Origin: Astrocystis sublimbata
Lineage: Eukaryota; Ascomycota; Sordariomycetes; Xylariales; Xylariaceae
DNA length: 56,894 nucleotides
NCBI GenBank assembly: GCA_022453515.1
Contig: JAJNNY010000114.1
Span: 1-56,894 of the forward strand
Direction: 5' to 3'
Below the pieces are notes generated by a model. That model was not told the DNA's origin. It worked only from the letters and a program-made list of their open reading frames with translations, and searched no databases. Shown here one piece after another: positions 21,926 through 33,039 of the stretch; positions within the stretch are counted from its first letter, which is position 1, and the number at the start of each line of letters is the position of its first letter. Position numbers and translations under genes: made by a program.

Positions 21926-22153
21926 GTTGATCTCTACGTCACGTTATGTATCAGAGTCTCCACGGAAGCGGTGCACTAAAGGAAAGCCCTGCTCTCTATT
22001 TGTCACAAACAAGCGACGCGATTGGTTCTGCGATATATAAGCAGTCGTTTATTGCCCGACAAGAAGTTCAAAAGTTATCCGAGATCCAGCTTGAGGCCGC
22101 AAAATGACAGCATACCTCACACAGAAGAGCACAGCAGCAATATTAAGTCGTCA

Positions 22154-23105
22154 ATGACGGTACGAAAGAGTACGGCACGTGACACAAAGTCCGTGAAGCC
22201 TATAATACGTCGTAGGATTAAACGACCTGCCACCCACGCACCACTCTCACCACATGGCAGCACGCACAGCAGGCAGAATAGAGTACGGAATGCTTGCGAA
22301 AGGTGTAGGATGAAGAAGACTAAAGTAGGTAAACGATTCCTCAATTGGACTGTGTCGGTTTTTCTTACACTGGCACCCAACGCAGTGCGATGGAGAATTC
22401 CCGTGTAAGAGATGCAAAGGCGACGACCAGGTATGCAAGGCCGGGACGAGAAAAAAGACCAGAGGGTATGATATCCCAGTCCCAAGTCTTCCTTCAATAA
22501 AATACTGACTTTGGGGGAACAGATACGCCGAAGTCCTCCAGAATACCCAAACTTCATTGATAGCTACGGTTCACAAGCTCTACGCCATGGTCAGGAACGG
22601 TCAGTCGTGGGACTTGGGCGAGCCCGAGTTAAACGACCGAGGCCGGCCGGTGATACATGACATCGCCACGAAGCTCGGGTGCATGCGGACCAACGCCGAC
22701 GCCGACATGCCCCCTCACTCCGTCTTCCCCGAGGACGAAGCTGGGCTCGCCAAGTTCACGGTCGAGTTAGAGATGCAGCAGGCAAAGAGAGAAAGAGAGA
22801 CGGCGGCGACAGACATGGGAGGAGATGGAGGAGGCGGCTGCAATAACGAGACCAGTTACATCCGCACGGAGCACTCGGGTTTTGTGCAGGACTACGGGAC
22901 GGTGCTCATGAGTGGGCAGCAGAAGATGAACCGGTCGCCGCCGCAGATAGTTAATATGCCGCTGCTGCGGCAGTGCAAGCCGCATATGGACATGTACGTA
23001 GCCGAGATGCCTAGCCAAGGCCTCGTCGAGTTTGGCACGACCGAGGCTAACACGGTCAACATGCTCGGCGTAGGTGATTCTGATATTTGGGATATGGCGA
23101 TATGA
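22154..23105 (+). CDS. Zn2Cys6 transcription factor, intact, two introns
   Basis: A nuclear DNA-binding regulator of the fungal binuclear-cluster class. Exons 22154-22324, 22386-22465 and 22523-23105 give 834 nt, 277 residues. The first intron (61 bp) splits the finger and the second (57 bp) has a CTGAC branch site. Splicing gives CERCRMKKTKCDGEFPCKRC followed by KGDDQVC, a perfect C-x2-C-x6-C-x5-C-x2-C-x6-C cluster preceded by a basic arm (IIRRRIKRP). After it come YAEVLQNTQTSLIATVHKLY, a dimerisation-like helix, and ELNDRGRPVIHDIATKLGC, a block shared by small Fusarium-type C6 proteins. ATG 22,154 is the first in-frame start; the frame stays open upstream, so an extra 5' exon is possible. 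I see no damage. It sits between repeat clusters without an obvious target cluster. Confidence 0.88.
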
Positions 23106-25930
23106 ACCCTTTACGGTAACAGAGAGGGAATAGGCAACAGTGGGGATGGAGGCGAAGCCCTAGAGACGAGCAACGCGAGTCATTTCGCGTAGATTATCCC
23201 GCTCACGTCATTTAATCAACTACTTATCTATTTTACGACTTTATATCCGGAAGATTTGCACATGACAAGGTTTGGGCGCAGCAAAGCGGGACCCGGACGA
23301 TCATATTCAACGCCCCAATTATAGAGGCCCTGAACCAAAGTATGGGAGATTGGTTCGGCCTGTAATTATTATTATATATTTTGTTCGGAATGTGTATATG
23401 ATAGTACTAAAGGACGGGAGAACCCTATCTTGAATATTATACTCGCTTATTCGTTGCAATCTGCAGTGGGAAGATCCCTTTGCGAAGTCCAAGTGGGCGC
23501 CTAGCTGTGGTCAAAACTTTGCAGTCGGGCTGCAATACACTTCCTCGCTATACGAGCAGACTCCTGGAATGAGACCTTATGGTTCTGTGAGGCTTCAAAA
23601 TCACACTGTCCAACAACTGGTTAAGAGGCAGTGCAACTACAGCTGGTGCTGTTCGGGAGCTATACAGCCCAACATGGAGTATGCCAAGTAAATCAACATG
23701 AGCTTTTGCTCTTTGGAACCCGAAAGACGATGGCAGAGTTTTGGAAAAAATTATGATTGCCATATTTCCACCTTGGACGCCTTGTGGAAAAGATCTCGAC
23801 GGAGAATAGCCTCATGTTCCTAGGGGACTCAACCTTTTAGACAAGACAATACGACAACCTGTTATGCTGTCTCTCATAACCTGACCTCATTGATGGTATA
23901 ATGGGGGATAGTATCGGTGGGCAAGAAGTGAAAGGCAAATCAGAAGGCGCCGAGACATATTTCCAACGGTGGACGGAAGGCACGACTGACGAACAGTTCA
24001 GCGCAACTTGGACGGCATCTCCACCGCCTTGTATGAAGGCAGCCATACATGCACTTGTTAGACATTATTGATTGGATGCGAACGACCAAACTTGAGGCAG
24101 GTGCTGGTGGTACACCAAGAAAGGTGTACGGCAAGCGAATGCGGGGCGATCGATCGGTGGGGAAGCCGCCTAAAATTAACTGCTATCGCCTGAAACGACA
24201 ACGCTACGACCACCCGGCAACTTGTATCTTCCAGCTCGATTGACGATAGTAGTACGCTACCGAGCCTGGGGAAAGCGCGGCACGTTGTTTATCCGTCATG
24301 TAACTGTTGGTAAGTCCATTGAAGTCTGCCCGACCGTATATGCCAACGTGACATCGCCGGCGAGGCCCAGCTGTACTTGTTTGTGGAGGTGGGAAAGAGA
24401 GGAAGTATTACAGGAGGGGGCCCCACCTTTCAATAGTGCGGGGTACGCGTTACGATTGCTACGCGACGGGTCGAGACAACAATCGCTGAAATCTGATAAA
24501 GACACACTATACAAGCAAAAAATCGAGAACGATACAGATCGAGTGAAAAGCCTGGCATTTCGAACCCCACCATTCCGACAGCCCCAACCCTCGATCGAGC
24601 CGGCTCACGATACTGTCCCCTTCTATACCTGCGCTCGCGCCCGCCCCGATTCACTATACCGAAATATGGCTGAATACACTGAAACCTAGAGAATTGAAAC
24701 CGGTCATTGTCATCTTTCGACAAACGAGAGCTTCGACATCTTGATAGAATTGCCACGGTGGCTCCCCTGAACATATTTCCTCCTCGACCCCTCCATCATT
24801 TTCGACACCGAGGTAAGGCATGGCGCACGACTCGAGCCGTAAGAAACTCCGCATCCCCCAGACAACGTGTTGCCAAGTGCCTTGTTCCAGGACAAGGGGA
24901 GAGAAATCTATATCTCATCTCGCAAGGTTGTCGCGTGCATCCGAAGAAGGGCCAGCAGGTGGGTCGGTTCATGAAGGTTGCGCGATGCAAAATAAAAGTA
25001 GAAAGGTTTGGTGCATGGAAAGACAGCAAAAAGTCAATTGGGAGAAAATCGAGACTCCTCGAAACGTAGGGACAAGTCTTCGAGTGCTGTTGGGTAGCTT
25101 ATAAGGGCCGACACATCAGCATAGTCCAGCTCTTCATGTTCGCCTATTTCCCCTGGCCAAACAATGTATTGCTCTGCTGTTCAACAGAAACGGATCATAG
25201 GTGACAACGGCGCAACCCTCTTCGTTGACCTCGTTCTAGATACAGCCCTCGCAGTGACTGTCGCCCGTCCGTTGGCACAGGTTGCAAATAATGGTCGTGT
25301 CCATTGTAGTCTCATCAGATCTACTTGGGGTATCAAGATCGCCGTTGGAGGTCATTCCATCCGCATCGTCATTGCCGTTGTTGTCTCTACCCGCATTGGC
25401 TTTTGACGTCTTATATATTGCTTGGTAGGGGGGAGGAGAGTCTTTTTAATTAACCAAAGAAGTCTTCGTATGGTCTAGCAGGCGGGTTATGCTTCCGACT
25501 TGCTTACGCAGTAGTATAATAAATTTATTACAGGAGGGTGACAAGAACAGCTAGGTATCAATAATCTGCCCTGATTCAATATTATATATCCCACCTCCTA
25601 CCAGAGCGTGCCAGAAGCGCCCGAGCACTCGGAATAACCGAGTTGATGAGGTTCTCGCAAACTTGCATTTATCTCCCTGTCCTAGGAGGTCGAGCGGGAA
25701 AACCCCTGCACGATGTAGTATTCCAGAGCCTTTACGGAAGCGCCGGTGCGCCAGGGAAAGCTCTAACCTATTTGTCGGAGTTGTATATATTATGCCAGAT
25801 GCGGTATTCCTCGTGGTTGACCGAAGAGCTGTCAGACAATTGCCCCATATACAAGGGCGCTAGATATCATAGGTATTATGAGAGAGGAAAAGAAAGAATA
25901 AGCGGAGGTGGCGGGGATTAGATGGCGTAT
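23106..25930. other. Long stretch without a supported gene
   Basis: Balanced composition but no convincing gene. A plus-strand segment at 23,900-24,100 reads GAETYFQRWTEGTTDEQFSA, protein-like but unassigned. On the minus strand near 25,240-25,330 an island (MDTTIICNLCQRTGDSHCEGC) has the C-x2-C-x7-C-x2-C start of a MYND-type zinc finger, but a stop follows and the second half of the finger is absent. A TATATAA sits about 90 bases upstream of that island. I treat all of these as decayed fragments. Confidence 0.35.
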
Positions 25931-26037
25931 GGTTAACATAGTGCGGGGCTTTTTAGACCTGTACCTGGTCGGGTTGAAGCACAGGCACAAGGCCCAAATT
26001 CGTCAATGGATTGAGCCCGACCAATCCATGCCGGACC

Positions 26038-26577
26038 ATGCCTTCCCTGAGCGACCCAGACCCCATCTGGGCGACAGGACGCGACGGCCTTAGTAATGAA
26101 GTGATAGCAGGACGCAGGATTGCGGCTCGGCACCTCATAGAATTACTCGAAGGCGAGCTTAAGCGACGCAAGCTGCCCGGTCAGACAAGAGTGCCATCTG
26201 ATCTGGAAAACATGGTACAACGGACAGCAGAGAGGATCCGACAACACGGGCTGACCCCTGGCGACAATCAGCTGATATCCGGCACTACAAGTCTGGGCAT
26301 CGTTGTCATCAAGGAAGGCTTGGTCTCTGCACAGAGGAAGCTGGAAATTAGGAAGTACAACGCCTATGCCGAGTTGATCTGGCTGGTACGAGTGACCACA
26401 ACACCCGCACATGCCCTTCTCCTGGTCCTTGCTATCGGCAAGCAAAAATTGATAGCAAGTAATCTCCGCGCGAAGTCGATTCTCGTCTCCTTCATCGCGC
26501 AAAAGGAAAATGCGCTCGCTTGTACATCCCTGAAAAGCGCCGCCCGCTCACTGCTCTCAACAGGTGCTGGTAGGTAA
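26038..26577 (+). CDS. Unrecognised helical protein, paralog 1 of a tandem pair
   Basis: A 179-residue frame from ATG 26,038 with no damage. No known family was recognised and no function can be given. The second half is shared with the next gene: GLTPGDNQLI, then LGIVVIKEGLVSAQ, AYAELIWLV, TTTPAHALLLVLAI, and LRAKSILVSFIAQKENALAC with LKSAARSLL. It is predicted mostly helical by eye, with one hydrophobic helix (HALLLVLAI) too short for a sure membrane span, and no signal peptide. The stop lies 100 bases before the next ATG, on the same strand. A RIP-damaged copy of both genes lies at 43.7-44.9 kb. Homology to that copy starts 12 bases downstream of this ATG, so the present start may have been acquired. 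Confidence 0.6.
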   Translation: MPSLSDPDPIWATGRDGLSNEVIAGRRIAARHLIELLEGELKRRKLPGQTRVPSDLENMVQRTAERIRQHGLTPGDNQLISGTTSLGIVVIKEGLVSAQRKLEIRKYNAYAELIWLVRVTTTPAHALLLVLAIGKQKLIASNLRAKSILVSFIAQKENALACTSLKSAARSLLSTGAGR

Positions 26578-26677
26578 AAAACAATGCACGTATCGGCCGA
26601 GAGACTGACAGACTCCCACGCCAGACACGGTCTCCAGCGACGTACGATTAATCAACAGGCCCTATTACTCCCTTGAC

Positions 26678-27262
26678 ATGCTGCCATCTTCATCTCCGTT
26701 TTTGAACTTGGTCGTAGGGAACTCGAGCAGCGAGCTTGACATAAATACGGAGAGAATACATGCTCTTTGGTTATACTACGCAGATCTTCCCAACGATGAC
26801 GTTGAGAAGCTTGTTATCGAGTATCGTCACCTTATCCAACTTTTTCAGATCCTGCTCGAATTGCCTGAGATCGTCCCGCCGAACTTTGAATTAGGACAGA
26901 AAGTACAACAAAAGGCACAACAGATTCAGCAACAAGGGTTAAGCCCCACGGATCGGAGCCTGATTGAAGAGGCGACCGGTCGAAATCTTGGAATCACCGT
27001 CATCGAGAAGGGCCTGGTTTCGGCGCAAGGGCTGGGATGGAAACAGAAATCCCATGCCGAGTTTGTTTGGTTGGTATCTCATATCACGACAGCCGCGCAT
27101 GGGATCCTCCTTGTCCTTGCTATCGATCGCCCAGACCTTGAGACGATTAATCTGCGCCAGAAAACCATGCTTGCGGTGTTTATGAAGCAGCGTGAAAACA
27201 TACTATCTTGCGCCGCCCTAGAATCTACAGCCCGCTCATTGTATACGACACGTGATACGTGA
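26678..27262 (+). CDS. Unrecognised helical protein, paralog 2 of a tandem pair
   Basis: A 194-residue frame from ATG 26,678 with no damage. An N-terminal helical half (ERIHALWLYYADLPNDDVEK) is followed by a Gln-rich helix (KVQQKAQQIQQQGLSP) and the block shared with paralog 1: LGITVIEKGLVSAQ, HAEFVWLV, ITTAAHGILLVLAI and INLRQKTMLAVFMKQRE, ending AALESTARSLYTT. The two shared halves look about 45% identical by eye. The N-terminal half gives the better idea of full domain length. Function unknown. The arrangement suggests an old tandem duplication, followed by a larger segmental duplication to 44 kb. Confidence 0.6.
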   Translation: MLPSSSPFLNLVVGNSSSELDINTERIHALWLYYADLPNDDVEKLVIEYRHLIQLFQILLELPEIVPPNFELGQKVQQKAQQIQQQGLSPTDRSLIEEATGRNLGITVIEKGLVSAQGLGWKQKSHAEFVWLVSHITTAAHGILLVLAIDRPDLETINLRQKTMLAVFMKQRENILSCAALESTARSLYTTRDT

Positions 27263-28411
27263 CCGTTCAAACGTGCTGTATCTCGACCCTGTAGACAGGA
27301 TGGTACACCTACTCCTTACTTAGGTTGCTTGGCATGGACGCTGAACAAGCCACAGAATCCCACGCGGCGTCTCCTTTGAGCAGAGAGCCGGGCTATAAGG
27401 GAGTCAGAGACAGCACGACACAAGGTTGTCCTGAGGTTCAAATCTGCTTACTTAGGGGTGTAAGGGTGGGAAGGGCTACGAGTTATATACCTAACGAGGG
27501 TCGACCGAGCAAAGCTTGGGCCAAAACGAGCCGATACTACCATGACTAGGAACTCACGCGAATAGATAGCTACTCAATTGTATACACTGTGGCAAGGGTT
27601 TCTGCTAAAGGGTTTGGAAATAACTTCAATTCAAATATAATTCTGAATAGTCTCAAGAGCCTTACTAATTCTTCTCTCTCGTAATCAGAGTGCTCAGAAT
27701 CACGGCTCTGAGCTAACCTAGAGGGTTATTCAGACCTGTAAGGTTTATGTTCTGTGATAAGAATCAATCTAATCAGCTAGGACTAGTATCCGAAGAATAT
27801 CAGTCGGGGCTGAGCAATAAAGTAATACTTCACACTGTTGTTGTAACTAAGTTGTTAGGAGGTCACTGCATTCAATTCCAAGAAAAAAGAGAATGCTTAG
27901 ATTAAAAGCAAGGAAAAGAAATGACTAGATACATAGGAGACGTCCGTAAACTATATACTGATTCCTTTCCCTCTCATGTTCCTTTGGACCGTCCTTTAGA
28001 GGGGTGATCCAAGGGCTCACGAGACAACTGTTCCTTCATCATGAGACTCACTTCTTGGCATCATGAGCTGTCACGTGACTTCTTACATAATCCTTCCGGC
28101 GTGCATATGTAAGTATCCATGTGGTTCCAGGCCACTGATTAGGCCTGCTGGAATGTTGGTTCGTAACACCACCGGCCTTTGTTGTGTATTAATGGATGGA
28201 ATTTTAAATTTTTTTTGAAATACGAGGGACAAACTCAGGTGAGGAGAAAATAACAGTCTGGTAATACAGGTAAGTGAGTGTGAACGAGTGTTAAAAGGTC
28301 AGGTACAACGTATAAAGGTGCACCAGATTACGAAAATACTGCCAAGCGGTGAGCCTGAGCGAATGTAGCTTCTGTCGGTCATCCATAATTCAGTCACTTT
28401 CAATACTTTAC
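27263..28411. other. Intergenic with one dispersed repeat
   Basis: No gene supported. It contains the 27.6-kb copy of a dispersed repeat, then moderately AT-rich sequence with no open frame of note. Confidence 0.4.
27586..27710 (+). repeat. Dispersed repeat, copy related to 20.1 kb
   Basis: More AT-rich relative of 20,078-20,195 in the same orientation. G-to-A changes dominate (GACTTCGATT there, AACTTCAATT here). Confidence 0.6.
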
Positions 28412-28600
28412 CGAAATAAGTCCCAGGCATATCTAGATGCAACAAGAAAAGCCCTACTCAAGCGGAACGCTAAGAAACCCCCTGCATAATGCAGGATGCT
28501 ATCATTGGTTACAGGATCATTTCAATACGTCTCTTGCTGATTTCTTCACACGCCTATGAACTTGTTCCTGCACACCGTCCGGCGACCCTGTATGTACTTT
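28412..28600 (-). repeat. Dispersed repeat family R, full-length-like copy (reverse)
   Basis: The reverse complement reads TACAGGGTCGCC..CGGTGTGCAGGAAC, GGCGTGTG, CAGCAAGAGACGT, CTGTAACCAAT, GCATCCTGCA, GCAGGGGGT, GCGTTCCGC, and then extends to ATATGCCTGGGACTTATTTC. The last motif also occurs at 21,086, 41,811 and 42,290, so it may mark the far end of the element. Confidence 0.75.
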
Positions 28601-30150
28601 TCAACTGTTCCTAGACTGTATCATTTCAACAGATAACCAATACAGTACATCCTCACTTTATGCAGTAGGGTAACAAATGGAAAGAGAATGGGTTATTATT
28701 GTCTCGGTTGTTACTGTCGCGAGTGAGACGATCCATCTCCATGTAATCAAGCAATTGAATGTTTCTTATGTTTACCGCCTAGATGCAGCCTGGTTTTGCA
28801 AGCCCTACTTCTAGAAAGCTACATAATCGGAGATGCCCTATCTTATTTTTCTTTATATTTAGTTTCATAGTATTTCCAGTTCTGAACAATATTCCTTCTC
28901 GTGATTTCTGCCCTTTTTTCGCTCGACGTGTACTTCGCACCTAGGACTTATTCATCTGCTACGAGATCATTACGGGTCGAATAGGGTAATATACCCCTGA
29001 TCGAGCCAACGGCTGTCTCCAAAAACGGAATTACACTCCTTCCCAAACGCACTCCTGATCTTCTATACAGCAAACTCATTACAACAGACGGCACAAGACA
29101 CGATACAATTATAGTACGTCTTTGCGTTCCAAGTAACGGGGCGTGAATAGATAACAAGATTTCTATTATACTGCTCATAGGTCAACGGAACAGCGCACTC
29201 CTTTCGCCAGCCGACCGCGTCATATCCAGAAAGCTCTACCATACAGAGATTACCAGGCGTATTATGATTACTCATAACAAACAAGGAAAATAGTTCGGGA
29301 AAACAAATAATTATATATATAAAATAAGCTAGCCAACTATAGCCTTAATAAACGATAATCCCTATAACTTTTTTAGGTAAAAGGGGTGTAGGGATATAGG
29401 GCCCACCCGCCATCTCCAAAAACGCCACTCGAGACTGACTTGATTTGGACCATCGTATACAGGGCGACCGGGACCTCGGACATGAGGTGCGTTAGGTTGC
29501 TGGCGGAGGACGCACTAGCTGATCCGTCACAGCTATGCGGCCGGTATTGTGATCAGACCCGCATCCAGTTCCGCCTCTTGTCCACAGGCGTACATCTTGC
29601 CATCTTTGCTTGTATCCGTAAAGAAGAAGTGGAATAGACTTGGGCGCCAAAGCAAGCATTTTTAGGAATGTGTGTACCTATTGTCTACTTACCCCTCGAT
29701 AGATATGTACGTCGTTAATGCTAGGTTCGGACTAATACATCCGCGAGCCTATGCGAGCGGCCTTGAACACGCATGAAAATTTCCAGACGAAGGGTAGAAT
29801 CGATCTTGGATACTCCAGCCCCAGGCCATGTCCATAGATGAGCTACTAACTGCGTTCGGTTCCGATAAGAAAAGCAACATGGGGACGAGGACGTATCCCT
29901 TACCCGATCCACAGACCATCACGATCAGCTAATGACACGGCCCGTGGATATAAGACCAGCACGTTGGCAGAGTTGCACTTTTGTGTATGTATGTTTTTTC
30001 CTCTTTTCTGTTCGTTTGGTACTCGTCTTTAGTCACATCGTCGCCTATGCGCCCTCCCGGTCTCTCATTTCTCTCGCGTACGCCCTTTGGTGCTAACAAC
30101 GCCGCCCGTACTACCTCATCCTTCTCATACACACCCCCCAGCCTAGGGAT
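28601..30150. other. No supported gene
   Basis: Two protein-like but unassigned frames occur. On the minus strand, 29,284-29,063 is Cys/Tyr-rich (CMVELSGYDAVGWRKEC, later CIVSCAVCC). On plus, 29,440-29,637 gives 65 residues. Neither has a signal peptide, intron signals or a family match I recognise. The rest is low-complexity or non-coding. Confidence 0.35.
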
Positions 30151-30842
30151 ATGCAGGCCGAGAACCGACCTTTCCGGGTCGTGGTAGTAGGGGAGATGGG
30201 GTCGGAAAGACTGCGATAACCATCCAACTGTGCCAGCATAGATTTCTCGAAGACGTATGTTGTACTGGCTTTACCCCATTTTTGGTACCTTTATCTGACC
30301 ACCATGCTGTTACTGGGCAGTACGACCCCACGATCGAGGATTCCTTCCGAACAATAGTTGAGATCGATGGACGGGTCGAGCAACTAGAAATTATCGATAC
30401 GGCTGGCCAGGAAGACTATAGATATCTGCAGGACCGCTTGATTGGCGAGTGCGAGGCTATCATAGTAGTGTACAGCTTAACGCTTCGCAGTTCGTTTCAA
30501 GGCGTAAAGTCCATCTTGCACAACATTAACATAGTGTTGTAGAGTACCGGCAAAGATACTCTACCGATCATACTTATAGGCAACAAGTCGGATCGGGCCA
30601 GTCAGCAACAAGTAGAAGTTTATGAAGGACATGATCTTGCCATGGAACATGGCTGTGAGTTCATCGAAACGTCGGCTAAATACAACAAGAACATACAAAA
30701 GGCCTTTTCCGATCTCGTCAAGAAAGCAAGGCAGAAGCCGCTGGGTTATATAGCCTCTCCCAAAATGTCGGACTACCTGGCAATGTTTTGGAAATTAGTC
30801 GCATTATTCGGGGTAAGAAGCGCATGTTATACAGTCACGTAA
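30151..30842 (+). pseudogene. Ras-family small GTPase, P-loop frameshift and one stop
   Basis: Membrane-associated GTP switch of the Ras/Rap class. MQAENRPFRVVVVGEMG leads into the P-loop, where a run of four G at 30,198-30,201 is one base short. With the missing base the frame would run GxxGVGKT and continue to a 66-bp intron (30,255-30,320, GTATGT..CTGAC..CAG). The second exon gives YDPTIEDSFRTIVEIDG (effector region), IIDTAGQEDYRYLQDR (switch II), IILIGNKSD and FIETSAKYNKN, all nucleotide-binding motifs. A TAG at 30,540-30,542 precedes STGKDTLP. The C-terminus lacks a CAAX box in the readable frame, though a GTAAGA near 30,812 might be a splice donor. Confidence 0.9.
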
Positions 30843-31480
30843 TTTTGGATGTGTGGTATTTATTGAGTGTTGACACTGGTCTCTCCAAGCCTCACTTTTA
30901 AGGGGTCATCCAACCTTGCACCAACTTGTGCACTTTTTCTATGTATTTGATCCCGTAGTTCTTCCCATTCTTATTCTAGTTTCCTTCACCCTAGCTTTCC
31001 TTCTTGACGGAAGACCGTATCACTTCGACTTTTCGTCTGGTATTCCTACTGTGACAATGGCTCGTGCGCCAACTTGACCCTCCTAACAACCCTATAGCCC
31101 TGGATTATGGTTGGCTGTGGATCTCCCCCATTACCTTGGCAAGGCATCTGCTAGAACTATGAGCTGGTGATTTTGGCCTATCGCGGAAGTAACGTATACA
31201 GTTGGACGTTCGAGTGCTTATATGGAGATACTAGGATGGAGGGACTCGTTGACCATCTATACTAGCCATCCCCCCACGTAGGTGATTTCTTTCCCCATAC
31301 CTACCCACCCCCGTGATGAATCCCGGCTGTCCGCTTTGAGCATACCCTTTTGAGGTATAAGAAGATGGATTGTTCGCTCTTACTGTTTACTGCCCCAAAG
31401 CATTGCTAGAAGCCTCTCCTATTTGAGTGTGTGTTGACCCCATATTCCCACTTTAACATTTTGTATCTGAAAGAAGAACG
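30843..31480. other. Intergenic, nothing recognised
   Basis: Spacer after the Ras pseudogene. It is pyrimidine-rich in parts (30,940-31,030) with no open frame longer than about 50 codons. Confidence 0.4.
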
Positions 31481-31981
31481 ATGCCTGGACTACGTGGTTC
31501 TACTTGTTTAACAAAAAAAGCTTTATTTAATAACCCACGTAACAACGATACAAGCGAAAGTGCAATTCTTAACAGCAACAACGATAACGAGTGGGATACG
31601 AGCGACGATAAAAATAAGATTTCGTCCCCTAAAAAAAAGCCAGAGGAGATTGTGTATTCCAAGAAACCGATTAAAAAGCCCCTTATCCGATCAGTATCTG
31701 TTATTAGTCTATAAGCAAGTAGAGAGGCTAGGATCGCGGCCGGATTTTGCGTATCACGATCGGCTCCCAATGTTTCGTACGAACGACCACCGTCACCTTC
31801 AATAATAAGAAGGAACATGTTGGCCACCGAACTAGATAAAGAGTTGCGAAAGGCGATACTATATGAAAGAAGTGTACAGTATCAAACGGCCAATGCCGTT
31901 TCGAAAAGGAGGTTGTACACTCCGAGACGTGAAAGCGACTCTGATGTATGGACTCGATTTATGGAGGAACACCCCTGGTAA
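31481..31981 (+). pseudogene. C-terminal piece of a DUF3295 / GATA-like nitrogen-regulator-type protein
   Basis: One frame with a single TAA (31,712-31,714). The first part has SNNDNEWDTSDDKNK, like the acidic 'EWDSSEDE' stretch of these proteins. The second part has PSPSIIRRNMLATELDKELR and KAILYERSVQYQTANAVSKRR, which matches the conserved RRxMLATELTxxLRxxLLxERQ...TAxAVxKRRxT end of fungal DUF3295 proteins. The N-terminal DUF1752 zinc-finger-like motif is absent. It is therefore a partial copy that decayed after duplication or capture. The family call rests on recalled motif similarity. Confidence 0.6.
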
Positions 31982-32239
31982 CGAATCGGCTCTAGACTTG
32001 CTAACAACCCGAAGAGTAAGGAGTGACTACCCGTCGGAGATGGCACTTGTGATCTATCGTTTTGTATGGTTTCGCCATGGTGGGAGATGGTGTGGGGGTG
32101 CTGTATGATAGCAGAGATACCGATCCTCATAGGTTGTCCCTTTTCCGCGACGCCGATTCTCCTCTAATACATCAGGGCTGGCCGCCTCTTTATGCACACA
32201 CAAGATCAAGTAGCCTATCACGACCACAAGCATACGTAA

Positions 32240-32515
32240 ATGGGAAGAGCTGGCAACCCCGCAGATTCAAATCCCGCGGTGGTCCGGAACGGGCTGTTTC
32301 GATATTTGAACAACCGTACGCTCATACTACGTAAAGGAAGTAATTTCAAACCGATTATAGACAATCCCCAAACGTCACCAGGCCCAGGCGGCCAGAGCGA
32401 ATCGGATATCGCTACTAGGAAATTAGAAAAAGTACTAAGGATGGAGCAGAATAACTACGATCCTGTCAAAACCATGACCTTGTCAACACCAAGAAGGATC
32501 ACCACTTCTGCCTAA
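32240..32515 (+). other. Unassigned open frame
   Basis: An apparent 91-codon frame with a Gly/Pro-rich middle (DNPQTSPGPGGQSESD) and a helical end (ATRKLEKVLRMEQNNYDPVK). No family was recognised. It lies between two degenerate gene pieces and may be another fragment rather than a gene. Confidence 0.25.
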
Positions 32516-32713
32516 TAGGCAGAACAGGCAGCACAGAGTGCTGCCTAGAGCCTTTTATGCATATATACTCTCATTAAAACCCAACTTCAGACAGTTAGTT
32601 CTTCAATCCAGTCCAGAATTCCATATCTTTATATGCTTCTGCATAAGACCCAACAGCTCTCGAGGCAACGGCTCGAGAGATCCCTCTGGTATCCACAGCA
32701 AACCAAGCGAGAG

Positions 32714-32929
32714 TGCTAATTCTATAGATTCGGAACGAAACTAGCGGAGGAGCAGGACAAATTAAACAGGCAGTTGGTACAACTTCAACAAGCCCTCGAC
32801 GAGTTACGTGAGAACATCAAAACGACAGGACAACGCATACGGGGGTCCCAGCATAAACTAGATGCCATAAAAGCTGCGACATCCTCCACAAGAAAGGAAT
32901 TGGGCGTTCATCAAACTCAACCTGGTTGA
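32714..32929 (+). pseudogene. Coiled-coil protein fragment
   Basis: An open stretch ending in TGA at 32,927 encodes LAEEQDKLNRQLVQLQQALD then ELRENIKTTGQRIRGSQHKL, a clear heptad-type coiled coil. It has no start codon and is preceded by TAA. The parent protein is unknown. Confidence 0.4.
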
Positions 32930-33039
32930 TCCTATTTAAACATAACCCTCCTAGACGAATTAAAGCACTCAGTCGAGTCAACAGTAGAGAGATGTACAAA
33001 CTAGGTCTATCTTTAGTCGAATACCTAAATAAATCATAA

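Noticed and set aside
25164..25406. Plus-strand ATG frame beginning MYCSAVQQ, reminiscent of the MYND 'YCS..CQ' motif
   Set aside because: It lacks the preceding cysteines and the following D-W-x2-H-K, and a MYND-like island also appears on the opposite strand; chance resemblance.
32245..32290. tRNA-like T-loop (GATTCAAATCCC)
   Set aside because: The flanking bases do not pair as a T stem and no acceptor, D or anticodon arms can be built.
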